Positions 24,832 through 36,643 of a stretch of 64,000 nt of DNA are shown here, piece by piece (positions within the stretch are counted from its first letter, which is position 1; each line of letters begins with the position of its first letter). The DNA is taken from contig CAAGCB010000028.1 of NCBI GenBank assembly GCA_900768185.1, positions 1 to 64,000 of the forward strand. The letters run 5' to 3'. The translations under genes were made by a program, and so were the position numbers. This stretch comes from Alphaproteobacteria bacterium. Lineage in GTDB: Bacteria > Pseudomonadota > Alphaproteobacteria > CAAGCB01 > CAG-977. Under the pieces are notes generated by a model. It made no database searches and had not been told where the DNA came from. It saw only the letters and a list, made by a program, of their open reading frames with translations.

Positions 24832-25496
24832 TGAAATATCCCTTTCCCGCCGTCGTCCTGTTCGATTGGGACAACACGTTGCTGGACACGACGCCTGTTT
24901 TGTACCGCGCCTTTTGCGAAATGCGGAAACACTACGATTTGCCCGACTGTTCAATGGACGAATACCGCGCTCGAACGGGGCTTTCCCTGCGCGAAACTTT
25001 CCCCGACCTGTTCGGCGACGGGTGGGAGGAGGCGAAACGGGTTTATCTGGACGCCTATCGGGCGCATCATCTGGAAATGCTGACCCCGTTTGACGGTGCG
25101 GACGAACTGGTCGCTTTCCTGTGTGAAAAAACGGGCGGAAAAGTCGGCGTCGTCAGTAATAAAACAGGGGATATCCTGCGCGAAGAAGTCGAAAAACTGG
25201 GTTGGGGAAAGTATTTTTCGGCGGTAGTCGGCGCGGGCGACGCCGACAGGGACAAACCCGCCCCCGATCCCGTGTTCAAAGCGTTGGCGGATATGCGGAT
25301 CCGGTGTGAAAACAACCGTCCCGTTTCCCCCGTCTGGTTCGTCGGCGACGGGGACGCGGATATGCTGTGCGCGGCGGCGGCGGGGTGTTTGCGTGTGCGC
25401 GTCGCAAACGAAAACAAGGACGGCGCGGACGTTTTGACGGTAAAAAATTGCGCGCAGCTGCTGTCGGTTCTTTACAGCGGCGGCGAAATGTTATAA
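24831..25496 (+). CDS. HAD-superfamily hydrolase, phosphoglycolate phosphatase type
   Basis: A 221-residue phosphatase. HAD motifs in order: FDWDNTLLDT (DxDxT nucleophile) near residue 12, VVSNKTGD (motif II), DKPAPDP (motif III Lys) and VGDGDADMLCAA (motif IV acidic pair). A helical cap of the phosphoglycolate phosphatase (Gph) kind sits between motifs I and II. The substrate cannot be fixed from sequence. The ATG overlaps the trkA stop. A TATAAT at the end of this gene may drive hfq. Confidence 0.82.
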   Translation: MKYPFPAVVLFDWDNTLLDTTPVLYRAFCEMRKHYDLPDCSMDEYRARTGLSLRETFPDLFGDGWEEAKRVYLDAYRAHHLEMLTPFDGADELVAFLCEKTGGKVGVVSNKTGDILREEVEKLGWGKYFSAVVGAGDADRDKPAPDPVFKALADMRIRCENNRPVSPVWFVGDGDADMLCAAAAGCLRVRVANENKDGADVLTVKNCAQLLSVLYSGGEML

Positions 25497-25497
25497 T
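25471..25497 (+). promoter_or_regulatory. Candidate promoter for hfq
   Basis: TTTACA at 25471 and a perfect TATAAT at 25492-25497, with a short 15-base spacer, lie at the end of the HAD gene about 40 bases before hfq. The spacing is below the usual 16-18, so the call is weak. Confidence 0.35.
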
Positions 25498-25535
25498 TAA
25501 AGCGATGTCGCGTCTTTTACGGGGGAAATAAAAAA

Positions 25536-25793
25536 ATGGCTGATAAAAATCAAAACGTGCAAGATGTTTTTCTTAATCACCTGCGCAAGGCGAAAACGCC
25601 CGTCACCGTCTATCTGATTTGCGGTGTGAAATTGCAGGGCATCATCACTTGGTTCGATAATTTTTCCATGCTGTTGCGCCGCGACGGTCACACGCAGCTG
25701 GTGTACAAACACGCCGTGTCGACGATTATGCCGTCAGTTCCCGTTTCTTTGTTCGACGATGAAAACGCCGATACCGAAACGATTCCCGAATAA
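25536..25793 (+). CDS. hfq: RNA chaperone Hfq
   Basis: An 85-residue Sm-like protein that pairs small RNAs with mRNAs as a ring hexamer. Sm1 is FLNHLRKAKTPVTVYLICGVKLQG with the conserved proximal-face residues, Sm2 is LVYKHAVSTIMP (the YKHA signature), then a short acidic tail. The length is typical of Alphaproteobacteria. ACGGGGGA stands upstream of the ATG. It is followed 11 bases later by hflX, the usual arrangement. Confidence 0.96.
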   Translation: MADKNQNVQDVFLNHLRKAKTPVTVYLICGVKLQGIITWFDNFSMLLRRDGHTQLVYKHAVSTIMPSVPVSLFDDENADTETIPE

Positions 25794-25804
25794 AGGCGTC
25801 CCGT

Positions 25805-27112
25805 TTGTCCGAAAAGGCTTTCGTCCTTCACCCCGTTTTGAAAAACCGCCCCGATACGGGGCGGTCGGTTCAAGCGGGACTGGAGGAGATTAAAAATCTG
25901 ACGGCGGCGATTGATCTGGACATCGCGTGCGCCGAATCCGTCGTGTTAAATCAGGTCAACGCGTCGCTTTATCTGGGGAAGGGCGCGGCGGAACGCGTCG
26001 GCGCGATGATAAAGGAAAACGAAATCACGCTGGCGGTGGTGGACTGCGCCTTGTCGCCGATTCAACAGCGCAATCTGGAAAAATTGTGGAATTGCAAGGT
26101 GATTGACCGCACCGCCTTGATTTTGGAAATTTTCGGCGACCGCGCCCGCACCAAAGAGGGGGTGCTGCAGGTTGAACTGGCGCATCTGAGCTATCAGCGT
26201 TCCAGATTGGTGCGCGGGTGGACGCATTTGGAACGCCAGCGCGGGGGCAAAGGATTTTTGGGCGGTCCCGGCGAAACGCAGATCGAACTCGACCGCCGCG
26301 TCATCACCGACAACATCGCCAAACTGAAAAAAGAACTGGAAGAGGTTAAACGCACCCGTCTGTTGCACCGCGAAGCCAGACGCCGCGTCCCCTATCCGAT
26401 CGTCGCGCTGGTCGGCTATACGAACGCGGGCAAATCGACGTTGTTCAACCGGTTGACGAACGCCGGCGTGTTTGCCAAAGACATGCTGTTCGCGACGCTG
26501 GATCCGACGATGCGTTTGTTGAAACTGCCGTCGGGACGGCGTGTGATTTTGTCAGACACGGTCGGGTTTATTTCCGATTTGCCGACCGAGCTTGTCGCCG
26601 CTTTTCGCGCCACGTTGGAGGAAGTGCTGGAAGCGTCGCTGATTTTGCATGTTCGCGATGTTTCCCACCCCGACACGCAGGCGCAAAAAGCCGATGTCGA
26701 GAACGTTTTGAAAATGCTGGGCGTTTCCGAACAGGTCGACCGCGGATTGGTCGAGGTGCTGAATAAATCCGACCTGCTGTCCGCGACCGATCGCGCGGCG
26801 TTGCTGGCGTCCAGCGCGCGCAATGACAATCGGATCCCCGTTTCCGCCGTGACGGGGGACGGATTGGACGCTTTGCTGAAAACGGTCGAAGACAGGCTGG
26901 CGGCGGGACGCGCGGAAATATCCGTCGTCGTTCCCGCGGCGGACGGCGCCGCGCTGGCGTATCTGTACCGCGTCGGCGAAGTGCTGGCGCGCCGCGACGG
27001 CGACGACGGCTGTTTCGTGCGCGCGCGTTTGGACGACGCCGATTTGCGCCGGTTTGAAAATTCTTTTCCACAGGTGAAATATGAAGACTCCCGACCTGCA
27101 AAAAGTTGCTGA
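25805..27112 (+). CDS. hflX: Ribosome-associated GTPase HflX
   Basis: A 435-residue GTPase that splits or rescues stalled ribosomes. The N-terminal domain has NQVNASLYLGKGAAERVG; the linker has GWTHLERQRGGKGFLGGPGE, a hallmark of HflX; G1 is GYTNAGKSTLFN, G3 SDTVGFISDLP, G4 NKSD and G5 SAVTG. A TTG start at 25805 is used, with AAAGGCG upstream; no ATG or GTG gives a better start. It overlaps the following IMPase gene by 32 bases. Confidence 0.93.
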   Translation: MSEKAFVLHPVLKNRPDTGRSVQAGLEEIKNLTAAIDLDIACAESVVLNQVNASLYLGKGAAERVGAMIKENEITLAVVDCALSPIQQRNLEKLWNCKVIDRTALILEIFGDRARTKEGVLQVELAHLSYQRSRLVRGWTHLERQRGGKGFLGGPGETQIELDRRVITDNIAKLKKELEEVKRTRLLHREARRRVPYPIVALVGYTNAGKSTLFNRLTNAGVFAKDMLFATLDPTMRLLKLPSGRRVILSDTVGFISDLPTELVAAFRATLEEVLEASLILHVRDVSHPDTQAQKADVENVLKMLGVSEQVDRGLVEVLNKSDLLSATDRAALLASSARNDNRIPVSAVTGDGLDALLKTVEDRLAAGRAEISVVVPAADGAALAYLYRVGEVLARRDGDDGCFVRARLDDADLRRFENSFPQVKYEDSRPAKSC

Positions 27113-27869
27113 CATCATCGCGACCGTTTCGGATCAAGAGGTGCTGCCCCGTTTTAATCACTTGTCCGTATCCGATATCGGCACAAAGGATTCGTCCGAC
27201 GATTTGGTCACGACCGCCGATGTTGAAACCGAAAAACGGCTGACCGCCGACTTGACGGCTTTGATACCGGATTCTCTGGTTGTCGGGGAGGAGGCGGCGT
27301 TTAAAGATCCGTCCGTTCTGGATTATCTGGATTCCGATCAGCCTGTTTGGGTGATCGATCCCGTCGACGGCACGATGAATTTCGCTTACGGGCGCAGTGA
27401 AATCGGCGTTGTCGTCGCGCTGGTTCACAAAGGGGAAACCATCGCGGGGTGGCTGTACAACCCCGTTCACAAACGCATGATCATGGGGGAAAAAGGCGGC
27501 GGCGCGTGGTTCGGCGACAGGCGGTTGAAAGTTGCGTCCGTTACGGATTTTTCCAAAATGACGGGGGCGGTCGGACGCCGCGTCGCGTTCAAGGATCCGC
27601 GCCTGAAACCCGTTTGGTGGGGCAGCGCGTCGTTCGGCTATATGCTGGTCGTATCGGGCGGGGCGCATTATTCCGCTTACCGCACCAAAGTCATCAAGCC
27701 GTGGGATCACGCCGCGGGCGTCATGCTGCACGCCGAGGCGGGCGGCTACACGTCCTATGTCGACGGCGGATCGTACAAGCCCCTGATGGGCGCAAACCAT
27801 TTGATTTCCGCCCCGAACAAGGACGCTTGGGAATATTTGCGCGACAATCTGTGCGCCAAAATCGACTAA
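27081..27869 (+). CDS. Inositol monophosphatase family phosphatase
   Basis: A 262-residue magnesium-dependent phosphatase of the IMPase/HisN/CysQ group. Metal-binding motifs are GEEAAF, then DPVDGTMNFAYG at about residues 92-103, and PWDHAAGVMLHAEAGG near 210-225. The substrate is uncertain: in this operon position in Alphaproteobacteria such proteins are often annotated as histidinol-phosphatase or IMPase. Its start is inside hflX, giving coupling. Its TAA shares bases with the TAG of the convergent comEC gene. Confidence 0.82.
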   Translation: MKTPDLQKVADIIATVSDQEVLPRFNHLSVSDIGTKDSSDDLVTTADVETEKRLTADLTALIPDSLVVGEEAAFKDPSVLDYLDSDQPVWVIDPVDGTMNFAYGRSEIGVVVALVHKGETIAGWLYNPVHKRMIMGEKGGGAWFGDRRLKVASVTDFSKMTGAVGRRVAFKDPRLKPVWWGSASFGYMLVVSGGAHYSAYRTKVIKPWDHAAGVMLHAEAGGYTSYVDGGSYKPLMGANHLISAPNKDAWEYLRDNLCAKID

Positions 27870-29926
27870 TCGGTGCGTTCTATCCTTGCCGAAACGCCGT
27901 TTTCGCGCGGTTTGAACGGGGCGGACAGCTCCGTTGAAATCGAAACGGTCGGATAAGCGGTCGACCACGGGCGGAATCCTCTGCCCGCCGGCTTGATTTT
28001 TAATCCGCCGCCGTTTGAATAAACATAAAACGCGCCCGCTTTTTCGATGGAACGACGGGTGACGACGCGCGCCGCTTTGCACGGTTCGTCAAATCGAACG
28101 CCAAGGAACAAAACGTCCAAACCGTCAGCGGCGCAGGCGTCGAATGCTCCGATTTTACCGCGTGCGAAACCGATGGCGCGCCCGTTCGCCGTGATGCGGC
28201 AATAGCCGTAAGGGCAGTCTTCGGCGGGGACGAAAATTCCTTGATTGTTGCGGACGAGCGCGGCTGTTTCCGTTATGACGGCGGCGGGGGAAGGCGTCAG
28301 AAACGGGGACGCCAAAGCCGAACAAAACGGCAAGACGCCCCACAGACGGACTTTTCCCCGCCACAAGCACAGCCATAATCCGCCGAACGTCGCCGCGATC
28401 AGTCCCCAAAACGGCATGGACGGAAAATCGGCGACGGCATGCGGCAGATTCGCCGTGAACATCGCGGCGCGGTTGATGAAGCCGATGCCGTATCCCGCCA
28501 AAACCAGCAGAGGGCTTTCCCAGCCGAACGGCATTGTCAGAGCCGCGGCGGTCAGGCATGGCATCACCCAAAATCCGACGGCGGCGGAACAAAGCAGATT
28601 GCCGATCAGCGCGTGGACGGGCAGGCGTGAAAAATGAAACATCGTGAAGGGCGCGGTGGCGACCGACGCGATGAGCGTCGTCAGACACACGCCCGTAAAA
28701 CACGATAACAGGTAAAAACCGACGCCTTCCTTTTTCGCCGACAGACGGGTGTAACGGTTGACCGCCGCTTCGGCGGCGCAGACAATCGCGGCGACGGCGG
28801 CGAAAGACAGCTGAAATCCGATGGAAAGCAGGGCTTCCGGACGAAACAGCAACAGAAAAAATGCCGCCCAACCGATCGATGTGACGGATATCGCGCGGCG
28901 ATTCAGCAAAACGGCGGTCAGCGCGATCGCGATCATCACAAAAGCCCGTTGCGCGGGAACGGACGCCCCCGACACGAACAGATAGAACAGGCAAAGCGTC
29001 AGCGCGCAGACGGCGGCGATTTTTTTTGTGTCGTGATAGAGGGCGACGCGCGGAAAAAACGCCAGTCCCGTCCGTACAAAGGCAAAAGCCAATCCCGCCA
29101 GCAGCGACATGTGCAGTCCCGACACGGATAAGACGTGCGCGATTCCGGCGTCGCGGTAAGCGCGGGCGATTTGTTCGGGAACGACGGAAGAGCCGCCCGT
29201 TACCAACGCTTTGGCGACGCCGCCCGTATCGGCGGGCAGAACGGCGTCAATTTTTTCATTGATGCGTTCGCGCAGAAAACGGCGGGGCGACGGGCGCAGG
29301 ATTTTCGGGGCTTCGACGATTTTTCCCGTCGCGCCGATTTTTTGAAAATAAAGCGAGCGCGCGTAATCAAATCCGTCCAAAGTTTCGGGCGCGCGCGGCG
29401 TTGTCAGCCGCGCCGACACGGACACAACATCGCCCTTTGACGGAACTTTGAATGCCGAAGGCAGGGTCAGCAACAGTTTTTCGGGCGTTTTCCAATCAGC
29501 GAACCCGTCTATGCGCGCGCTTTTTAAAATCAGTTTGGCGTCTTTGGCTGGCGTTTCACGCGTTTCTTCCACGCTTGCCGTGATATGAACAACGCCGGAT
29601 CGGATTTTGATCTTCGGTCGGCTGACGGTGAAAGTACGGACTTGCGCCGTCGCAAAGCCAAAGCAGAACGCGCACAAAAACAGCGCGCCCCATCGTTTCA
29701 GGGTGTTTTTCGGCGTATCGCGAACCAAAAAGGCGGAACAAAGGAAAAACGCCGCCGTCAGCCACGGGGACGGTTCTGACGGCAAACGGAAATAGACGCC
29801 GGCGCCCGTCGCGAAAAACACGGGCAACCATAAAGGCAGGCGGTCTTTTTGATCGGTTAAAAAATCGGCGCACGCATAAAGAAACCGACGGCACCGATCT
29901 GACGAAAAGGAGGAGAAAATCATCAT
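27866..29926 (-). CDS. comEC: ComEC/Rec2 family DNA-uptake channel protein
   Basis: About 686 residues with many membrane segments. An N-terminal pair of segments and a DUF4131-type exposed domain (DGFDYARSLYFQKIGATG) is followed by the Competence domain with IAHVLSVSGLHMSLLAG at about residues 225-240 and a long run of helices to about 545. The C-terminal 120 residues lack the full metallo-beta-lactamase motif HxHxDH seen in longer ComEC proteins, so DNA-strand degradation may be done elsewhere or not at all. The start is uncertain: ATG 29926 or 29923 have weak ribosome sites, and an in-frame TTG lies at 29983. No other competence genes are in the window. Confidence 0.8.
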   Translation of the reverse strand: MMIFSSFSSDRCRRFLYACADFLTDQKDRLPLWLPVFFATGAGVYFRLPSEPSPWLTAAFFLCSAFLVRDTPKNTLKRWGALFLCAFCFGFATAQVRTFTVSRPKIKIRSGVVHITASVEETRETPAKDAKLILKSARIDGFADWKTPEKLLLTLPSAFKVPSKGDVVSVSARLTTPRAPETLDGFDYARSLYFQKIGATGKIVEAPKILRPSPRRFLRERINEKIDAVLPADTGGVAKALVTGGSSVVPEQIARAYRDAGIAHVLSVSGLHMSLLAGLAFAFVRTGLAFFPRVALYHDTKKIAAVCALTLCLFYLFVSGASVPAQRAFVMIAIALTAVLLNRRAISVTSIGWAAFFLLLFRPEALLSIGFQLSFAAVAAIVCAAEAAVNRYTRLSAKKEGVGFYLLSCFTGVCLTTLIASVATAPFTMFHFSRLPVHALIGNLLCSAAVGFWVMPCLTAAALTMPFGWESPLLVLAGYGIGFINRAAMFTANLPHAVADFPSMPFWGLIAATFGGLWLCLWRGKVRLWGVLPFCSALASPFLTPSPAAVITETAALVRNNQGIFVPAEDCPYGYCRITANGRAIGFARGKIGAFDACAADGLDVLFLGVRFDEPCKAARVVTRRSIEKAGAFYVYSNGGGLKIKPAGRGFRPWSTAYPTVSISTELSAPFKPRENGVSARIERTD

Positions 29927-29964
29927 GAAGCGGCAACCGTCGGTATGGCGGGAATCGTGAAATT

Positions 29965-31167
29965 TTATTTCAGCGATTCGCAAAACTTTTTAATACGCGC
30001 GCACGCTTTTTGCAACAGTTCCGTCGATGTCGCGTAGGACAGGCGGAAATACGGCGACAAACCGAACGCCGCCCCCGGAACGACCGCGACGCCTTCGCTT
30101 TCCAGCAGAGCCGTCACAAAATCCGTATCCGTTTCAATGACTTTGCCGTCGGGCGTTTTTTTGCCGACGCACCCCTTTACGGACGGATACAAATAAAACG
30201 CGCCTTCGGGCGTCCGGCATGAAACGCCGTCGATTCCGTTCAAAGCGGCAACGACCATGTCGCGGCGTTGTTTGAATATATCGTTGCGTTCCTTTAAGAA
30301 GTCAAGAGATGAGTTTAACGCGACAACGCCGGCGGATTGACAGAACGAAACGGCGTGCGACGTGCTTTGCGACTGGATTTTATTCGCCGCCTTGATGATT
30401 TCGACGGGACCGGCAGCGTATCCGACGCGCCAGCCCGTCATGGAATACGATTTCGCCAACCCGTTGACGGTCACGGTTCTGTCCTTTAATTCGGGGGCGA
30501 CGGCGGCTATGCTGCGCGACGTGAAACCGTCATAAACGATGTGTTCGTAAATTTCGTCGCTGATGACATAGACGTGCGGGTGTTTGACCAAAACGTCAGC
30601 CAGTCCGCGCAGTTCGTCAGCCGTATAGGCGGCGCCCGACGGATTCGACGGCGAATTTAAAATGAACCATTTTGTTTTCGGGGTGATCGCCCGTTCCAAA
30701 TCTTCGGGCGTGATTTTGAAACCCGTTTCGGCTTTTCCCGTCACGAAAACGGGCGTTCCCTGCGCGATGCGCACCATGTCGGGATAGGATACCCAGTAGG
30801 GCGCGGGAATGACGACTTCGTCGCCGGGGTTCACGGTCGCCATGATGATGTTGAACAGCGTTCCCTTTCCCCCGCAGTTGACGGTGATTTGATCGGGGGT
30901 GTAATCCAGTCCGTTTTCGCGTTTCAGCTTGTCGCAGATCGCCTGACGGAAAGCGGGCGTTCCCGCGACGGGGACGTATTTCGTTTCGCCCCGATCCAGT
31001 GCCTCTTTCGCCGCGTCGCAGATGTGTTTCGGCGTCGGGAAATCGGGTTCGCCGATACCCAGATCAATCACGTCGACGCCCCGCGCTTTCAATTCCTTGG
31101 CTTTGGTCGTGACCGCCAAAGTGGCGGACGGTTTGACGGCAAGCAGACGATCGGCGATTATGTTCAT
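29965..31167 (-). CDS. aspC: Aspartate aminotransferase (class I, PLP)
   Basis: A 400-residue PLP enzyme of the type-I aspartate/prephenate aminotransferase group. Signatures are IDLGIGEPDFPTP near the start, NSPSNPSGA, VISDEIYEHIVYDG, and the PLP-lysine motif AKSYSMTGWRVGYAAGP, followed by an Arg in the C-domain (SPYFRLSYA). The ATG at 31167 has a perfect AGGAGG upstream; longer frames lack it. It links oxaloacetate and glutamate metabolism to aspartate; prephenate use is possible in this clade. Divergent from uvrB. Confidence 0.9.
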   Translation of the reverse strand: MNIIADRLLAVKPSATLAVTTKAKELKARGVDVIDLGIGEPDFPTPKHICDAAKEALDRGETKYVPVAGTPAFRQAICDKLKRENGLDYTPDQITVNCGGKGTLFNIIMATVNPGDEVVIPAPYWVSYPDMVRIAQGTPVFVTGKAETGFKITPEDLERAITPKTKWFILNSPSNPSGAAYTADELRGLADVLVKHPHVYVISDEIYEHIVYDGFTSRSIAAVAPELKDRTVTVNGLAKSYSMTGWRVGYAAGPVEIIKAANKIQSQSTSHAVSFCQSAGVVALNSSLDFLKERNDIFKQRRDMVVAALNGIDGVSCRTPEGAFYLYPSVKGCVGKKTPDGKVIETDTDFVTALLESEGVAVVPGAAFGLSPYFRLSYATSTELLQKACARIKKFCESLK

Positions 31168-31309
31168 GGTGTTCCTCCTGTTAAAAACGGCTGACAGCAT
31201 ACTTTAAGCGTTCCCGCGCGTAAAGGATTTTCTATAGGATTTTCACAATACCGTTGCGTCGTTCGCCGACCGTTCCTATATTGTGCAAAGAAAACGAAAG
31301 GAAACGGCG

Positions 31310-33343
<2,034 letters not shown>

Positions 33344-33355
<12 letters not shown>

Positions 33356-34876
33356 TCCGCCGAAAACGCCGTCGGCGACGTCGGCGGGAAAACAGACGGT
33401 GTGCAGGGTGTCCGTTCGGGATCGGGCGCATTTCATTTTCGACACGTCGATTTGAAAATCGCCCGTAATCCAAAACGCTTTCAAACCGTCTTCGCGCGCG
33501 GCGGATTTGATCGCGTCGCCCCATTTTGTTTGTCCGATGTAATTTTCCCACAGGTTTTCAAAGCGGTTGACGATTCTGATGTCGCTTTTTTCGGCGATTT
33601 GCGCCAAAAAGGCGGAATTTCCTTCGCCGCCCGTCAGAAAAAGCGTTCCGTTCGGAACGGTCATGGTCGGCGGCGGCGGCAAAACGGTTTCTTCGCGCCG
33701 CTCGCCCCAGCTGTCTGAATGCCAAACCGTTCCGACACATATATAGACAACCAGCGCGCACATCGTCGTTTTCAAAGCCGAAGCGACGGGCGATCCGTTC
33801 AAAGGCTTGATGGTGGCGCCCGCTTTGACAAAGAAAACGGGCAGCATCGTTTCGACGGGAATCAGATAGCGCACGACCAAAAACGCTTTGAACCAGACGA
33901 CATAGGAAACGATCAGCCACAGAGCCAAAAACTTTTCCCGCTTGTTCAGATTGATTTTTTTTCGCCGAAACAGATACGCCGCCGCCAGCAGGGACGCGAA
34001 CAGCCAGCGGAAATCCGAAAAATCGATGTGATCCAGCGTCGGTTCGCTTCCTTTGGAAACGGAAATCAGAAGCAACGGCAGAAAAATCATCGACAAAAGG
34101 GACTTGTCGATTTGCGGGGCTTCAAAGTCATGAACGGAAAAATTGACGGCGGCAAACCACGGGGAATCAAAAACGGCGTTGAAAAACGGAAAGACCGGAT
34201 TTTGATACAGGTCGTACAGTCTGTATGCCCAAAAACCGTCCGTTGCCAGAAATCCCGCAACGCCGCACAGCGCGAACAGGGCGACGCGTTTGAAATTTCC
34301 GGCGTTGAACAGAAAAAAAACAATGCCGGAGGACAAGCAGTAAGTCGCCGCCGTCAGTTTCAATCCCGTCGCCGCACCCAGCAGAAAAGCGGCAAAGCAG
34401 ACTTTTTCGTCTTTTAGCATCAGATAAAGGGCGGTCAACACCAAAACGGCGACGGGGATTTCATTCGACGCCGTTCCGATTTGAAACCATGTCGCAAACC
34501 CCGTCGAAGCCAAAATCAGCGACAGGGCGATGGCGGTTTTGCTTTTAAAAAACAGCCGATTGATTTGCAAACACACAAACAGCAGAACGCCGAACACCGT
34601 TCCCGTCAGCGTGTAATAAACAGCCGGCGACGTGTTTAAACGCCTGATGAAAAACCAGCTGACGAAATCCGCCAGCGGATTGAAAAACGTATGAATGCCC
34701 GCGGGCGCGACATCGTAGCCCGATCGATCGTTCGCGAACGCGAATCCGTTGTAGTAATGATAGTGAAGCAGGTCGTACACGACCTCGAAACGCAATAAAA
34801 ATCCCAGCAATCCGCCGACGGCGATGCAAACGGCGAATAAAGCGGCATTGTTATGTTTTGATAAAAAGGCGGGCAT
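33344..34876 (-). CDS. Polytopic membrane protein, possible GT-C glycosyltransferase
   Basis: A 510-residue protein with about 10-12 hydrophobic segments and a soluble C-terminal domain of about 100 residues. After the first segment an extracytoplasmic loop with YDLLHYHYYNGFAFANDR carries acidic and aromatic residues in the place where GT-C enzymes (GT39/GT87-like) bind polyprenyl-phosphate sugars. No full family signature could be confirmed. The ATG overlaps the TGA of the upstream Sel1 lipoprotein gene, so they are coupled. Cell-envelope glycan transfer is the likely role. Confidence 0.55.
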
Positions 34877-35418
34877 CAGCGTAGCGGGAACAGCGAATTA
34901 TAGTCGATTCCCTTGTATCTGGGTTCGATCGGTTTGGACATGCTCCGCGCCTGTTCCAACAATCCGCGGCTGCGCAACGTCCATTCCAGATTTTCCAGTT
35001 TGGAACGATATTGCGGGTGATCGCCGATGATGACGCTGAACCAGTAATAGGCGTCAATCGGATTGTAGACGGGGGTCAGGTCGTCCTGATACAGAAAAGC
35101 CAGCTGTTCCTGCGCCGCGCGCTGTCCCTGCTGGGCGGCGAACGTCAGAAACTTTTGCGCCGTGTAGGTGTTTTTCACGCCCGCAAGTCCGTACAGGTAA
35201 ATCATGCCGACGATGTATTGCGCGTCCGGATCGCCGTCGTCCGCCAACGGTCCCATGTATTTCAGAGCTTTGGGATAATCGGCGGTGTTGAACGCCTCGA
35301 TTCCGCGTTCGGTGTCGGTGTGCGCCTCCATATCGGGGGTGTAAAAATCGGGGACGAGCGCGCAGCCCGACGACAGCGTCAGCAGGGCGCACAGCAGAAC
35401 TGTTGTTGTGAAACGCAT
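34876..35418 (-). CDS. Sel1-repeat lipoprotein
   Basis: A 180-residue secreted lipoprotein. The signal peptide ends in LSSGC at about residues 15-19, a clear lipobox. The mature part has short alpha-helical pairs of Sel1 type: GIEAFNTADYPKALKYM, DPDAQYIVGMIYLYGLAG, KFLTFAAQQGQRAAQEQLAF, DAYYWFSVIIG. Such repeats mediate protein contacts. ATG 35418 has GGAAGAT upstream. It lies six bases after the putative nuclease-fold gene and is coupled to the membrane protein downstream, so the three form one minus-strand operon. Confidence 0.75.
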   Translation of the reverse strand: MRFTTTVLLCALLTLSSGCALVPDFYTPDMEAHTDTERGIEAFNTADYPKALKYMGPLADDGDPDAQYIVGMIYLYGLAGVKNTYTAQKFLTFAAQQGQRAAQEQLAFLYQDDLTPVYNPIDAYYWFSVIIGDHPQYRSKLENLEWTLRSRGLLEQARSMSKPIEPRYKGIDYNSLFPLR

Positions 35419-35423
35419 GGTGT

Positions 35424-36065
35424 TTATCTTCCGTTGTTTTGGAAACGCGCGATTTGCAGGACGGACGGTCGGTCGCGCGTTTTGTCCAATTTGACGTTGA
35501 CTTCGCGCACGTTGTTCAAAATCGATCTGTTTTCCTTGGTGCGCTTGCGCAATTCGTGCCACATGTCCAACCGGTCTTTCGGCGTCATGTAGGTTGTGTC
35601 GATCAGGACGGACACGGATTCGATTTTTCCCGTTTTTTTATTGGGGTGATCCATGTCCAGCTGGCGCAGGATCGTTTCGGCGTTTGAAGCGGGATCGAAA
35701 GTCCACTTGTCCCCTTTGGACGGCGACAGCGGCGTTTTGATGTCGTAAGGGTGTCCGTCGCCGTCGTAGAAATCGATGTAAGGCGTGTCGGAACGCGTGA
35801 CGGGACCTTTGACGACGCGGGACATGTCGGCTTCCGCCGCCGCCATGGCTTCGCGCAGGACTTTGCCGTTCGGGTCGCCGCGGTGGGCGGGATCGTCCGT
35901 CAGCCTTTCAAAGTCGGGATAGGCGCGATAGCGGGCGGGAACGTCGTCCGGCGTCCTGATGTCTTTTTGCCTGTCCTGTTGTCCCCCCGCGGTTTCAACG
36001 CGCGCGGGCGCGGAATAATCCAGCATGATGACCGCCTTTTTATTGTTAAGCATTTTATTTTGCAC
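35424..36065 (-). CDS. Unknown protein with a PD-(D/E)XK-like motif
   Basis: A 213-residue soluble protein that I do not recognise. The central segment YIDFYDGDGHPYDIKTPLS at about residues 95-113 has an Asp, ten residues or so, then Asp-x-Lys, the arrangement of restriction-like nuclease cores found in tRNA- or DNA-cleaving toxin domains. A helical C-terminal half follows (MTPKDRLDMWHELRKR). Start GTG 36065 has AAGGGG eight bases upstream; ATG codons four and 14 codons later are alternatives. It lies upstream of the Sel1 lipoprotein. A toxin-like or repair nuclease role is a suggestion only. Confidence 0.5.
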   Translation of the reverse strand: MQNKMLNNKKAVIMLDYSAPARVETAGGQQDRQKDIRTPDDVPARYRAYPDFERLTDDPAHRGDPNGKVLREAMAAAEADMSRVVKGPVTRSDTPYIDFYDGDGHPYDIKTPLSPSKGDKWTFDPASNAETILRQLDMDHPNKKTGKIESVSVLIDTTYMTPKDRLDMWHELRKRTKENRSILNNVREVNVKLDKTRDRPSVLQIARFQNNGR

Positions 36066-36163
36066 CGATTTTCCCCTTTTGTCCAGAGGGCGCGGAACAT
36101 TTCGGCTAAAATCTTGAATATCGCGGACAAATCACTTAGATTCTGTCGGTGAAAGGAAAAAAC

Positions 36164-36643
36164 ATGATTTCGTTGCCGTTGACCGAACAGGAATTGCTGG
36201 CGTGCGTGCGTCCGCCGTATCCGAACGCTTTCTTCCCCTTGGGGGCGGGCGCGCGGGCGGTGCTGATCGTTTTGGCGGGCGCATGGGTGCTGAGCCGGCT
36301 TTACCGCCTGACGCCGAAATACAAAAGGCGGGCGGAGGCGATCGCCGCTTTGGACGCCGCCGGACGCCGCTATATGAAACAGGGCGACGCGTCGGCTTTG
36401 GCGTCCGACGTGTCCGTCGTTCTGCGCCGTTCTTCGCTGGCGCGGTTCGGACGGGAAAAAACGGCGGGACTGAACGGTCGAAACTGGACGGATTTTTTGG
36501 AACGCACGGGAGCCGACCTGAACGAACGGGATAGATTTTTGTTGCAGGAAACGGCGTTCGCCCCGTTTGAATCGGACGGCGATTTAAAGGACGGACGGCA
36601 CTTGATCGCCGCCGCCCGCAAGTGGTTGGAGAAAAATTTATGA
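36164..36643 (+). CDS. DUF4381 domain protein of the Bat operon
   Basis: A 159-residue membrane protein: a short N-terminal part, one membrane segment at about residues 33-50 (RAVLIVLAGAWVLSRLY), then a helical cytoplasmic domain with LVVLRR-like and DFLERTG segments characteristic of DUF4381. These small proteins are found with MoxR AAA+ ATPases and VWA proteins. AAGGAAAAAAC precedes the ATG. It overlaps batA by four bases. The moxR and DUF58 genes that usually come first are not here; the neighbouring gene is divergent. Confidence 0.75.
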   Translation: MISLPLTEQELLACVRPPYPNAFFPLGAGARAVLIVLAGAWVLSRLYRLTPKYKRRAEAIAALDAAGRRYMKQGDASALASDVSVVLRRSSLARFGREKTAGLNGRNWTDFLERTGADLNERDRFLLQETAFAPFESDGDLKDGRHLIAAARKWLEKNL

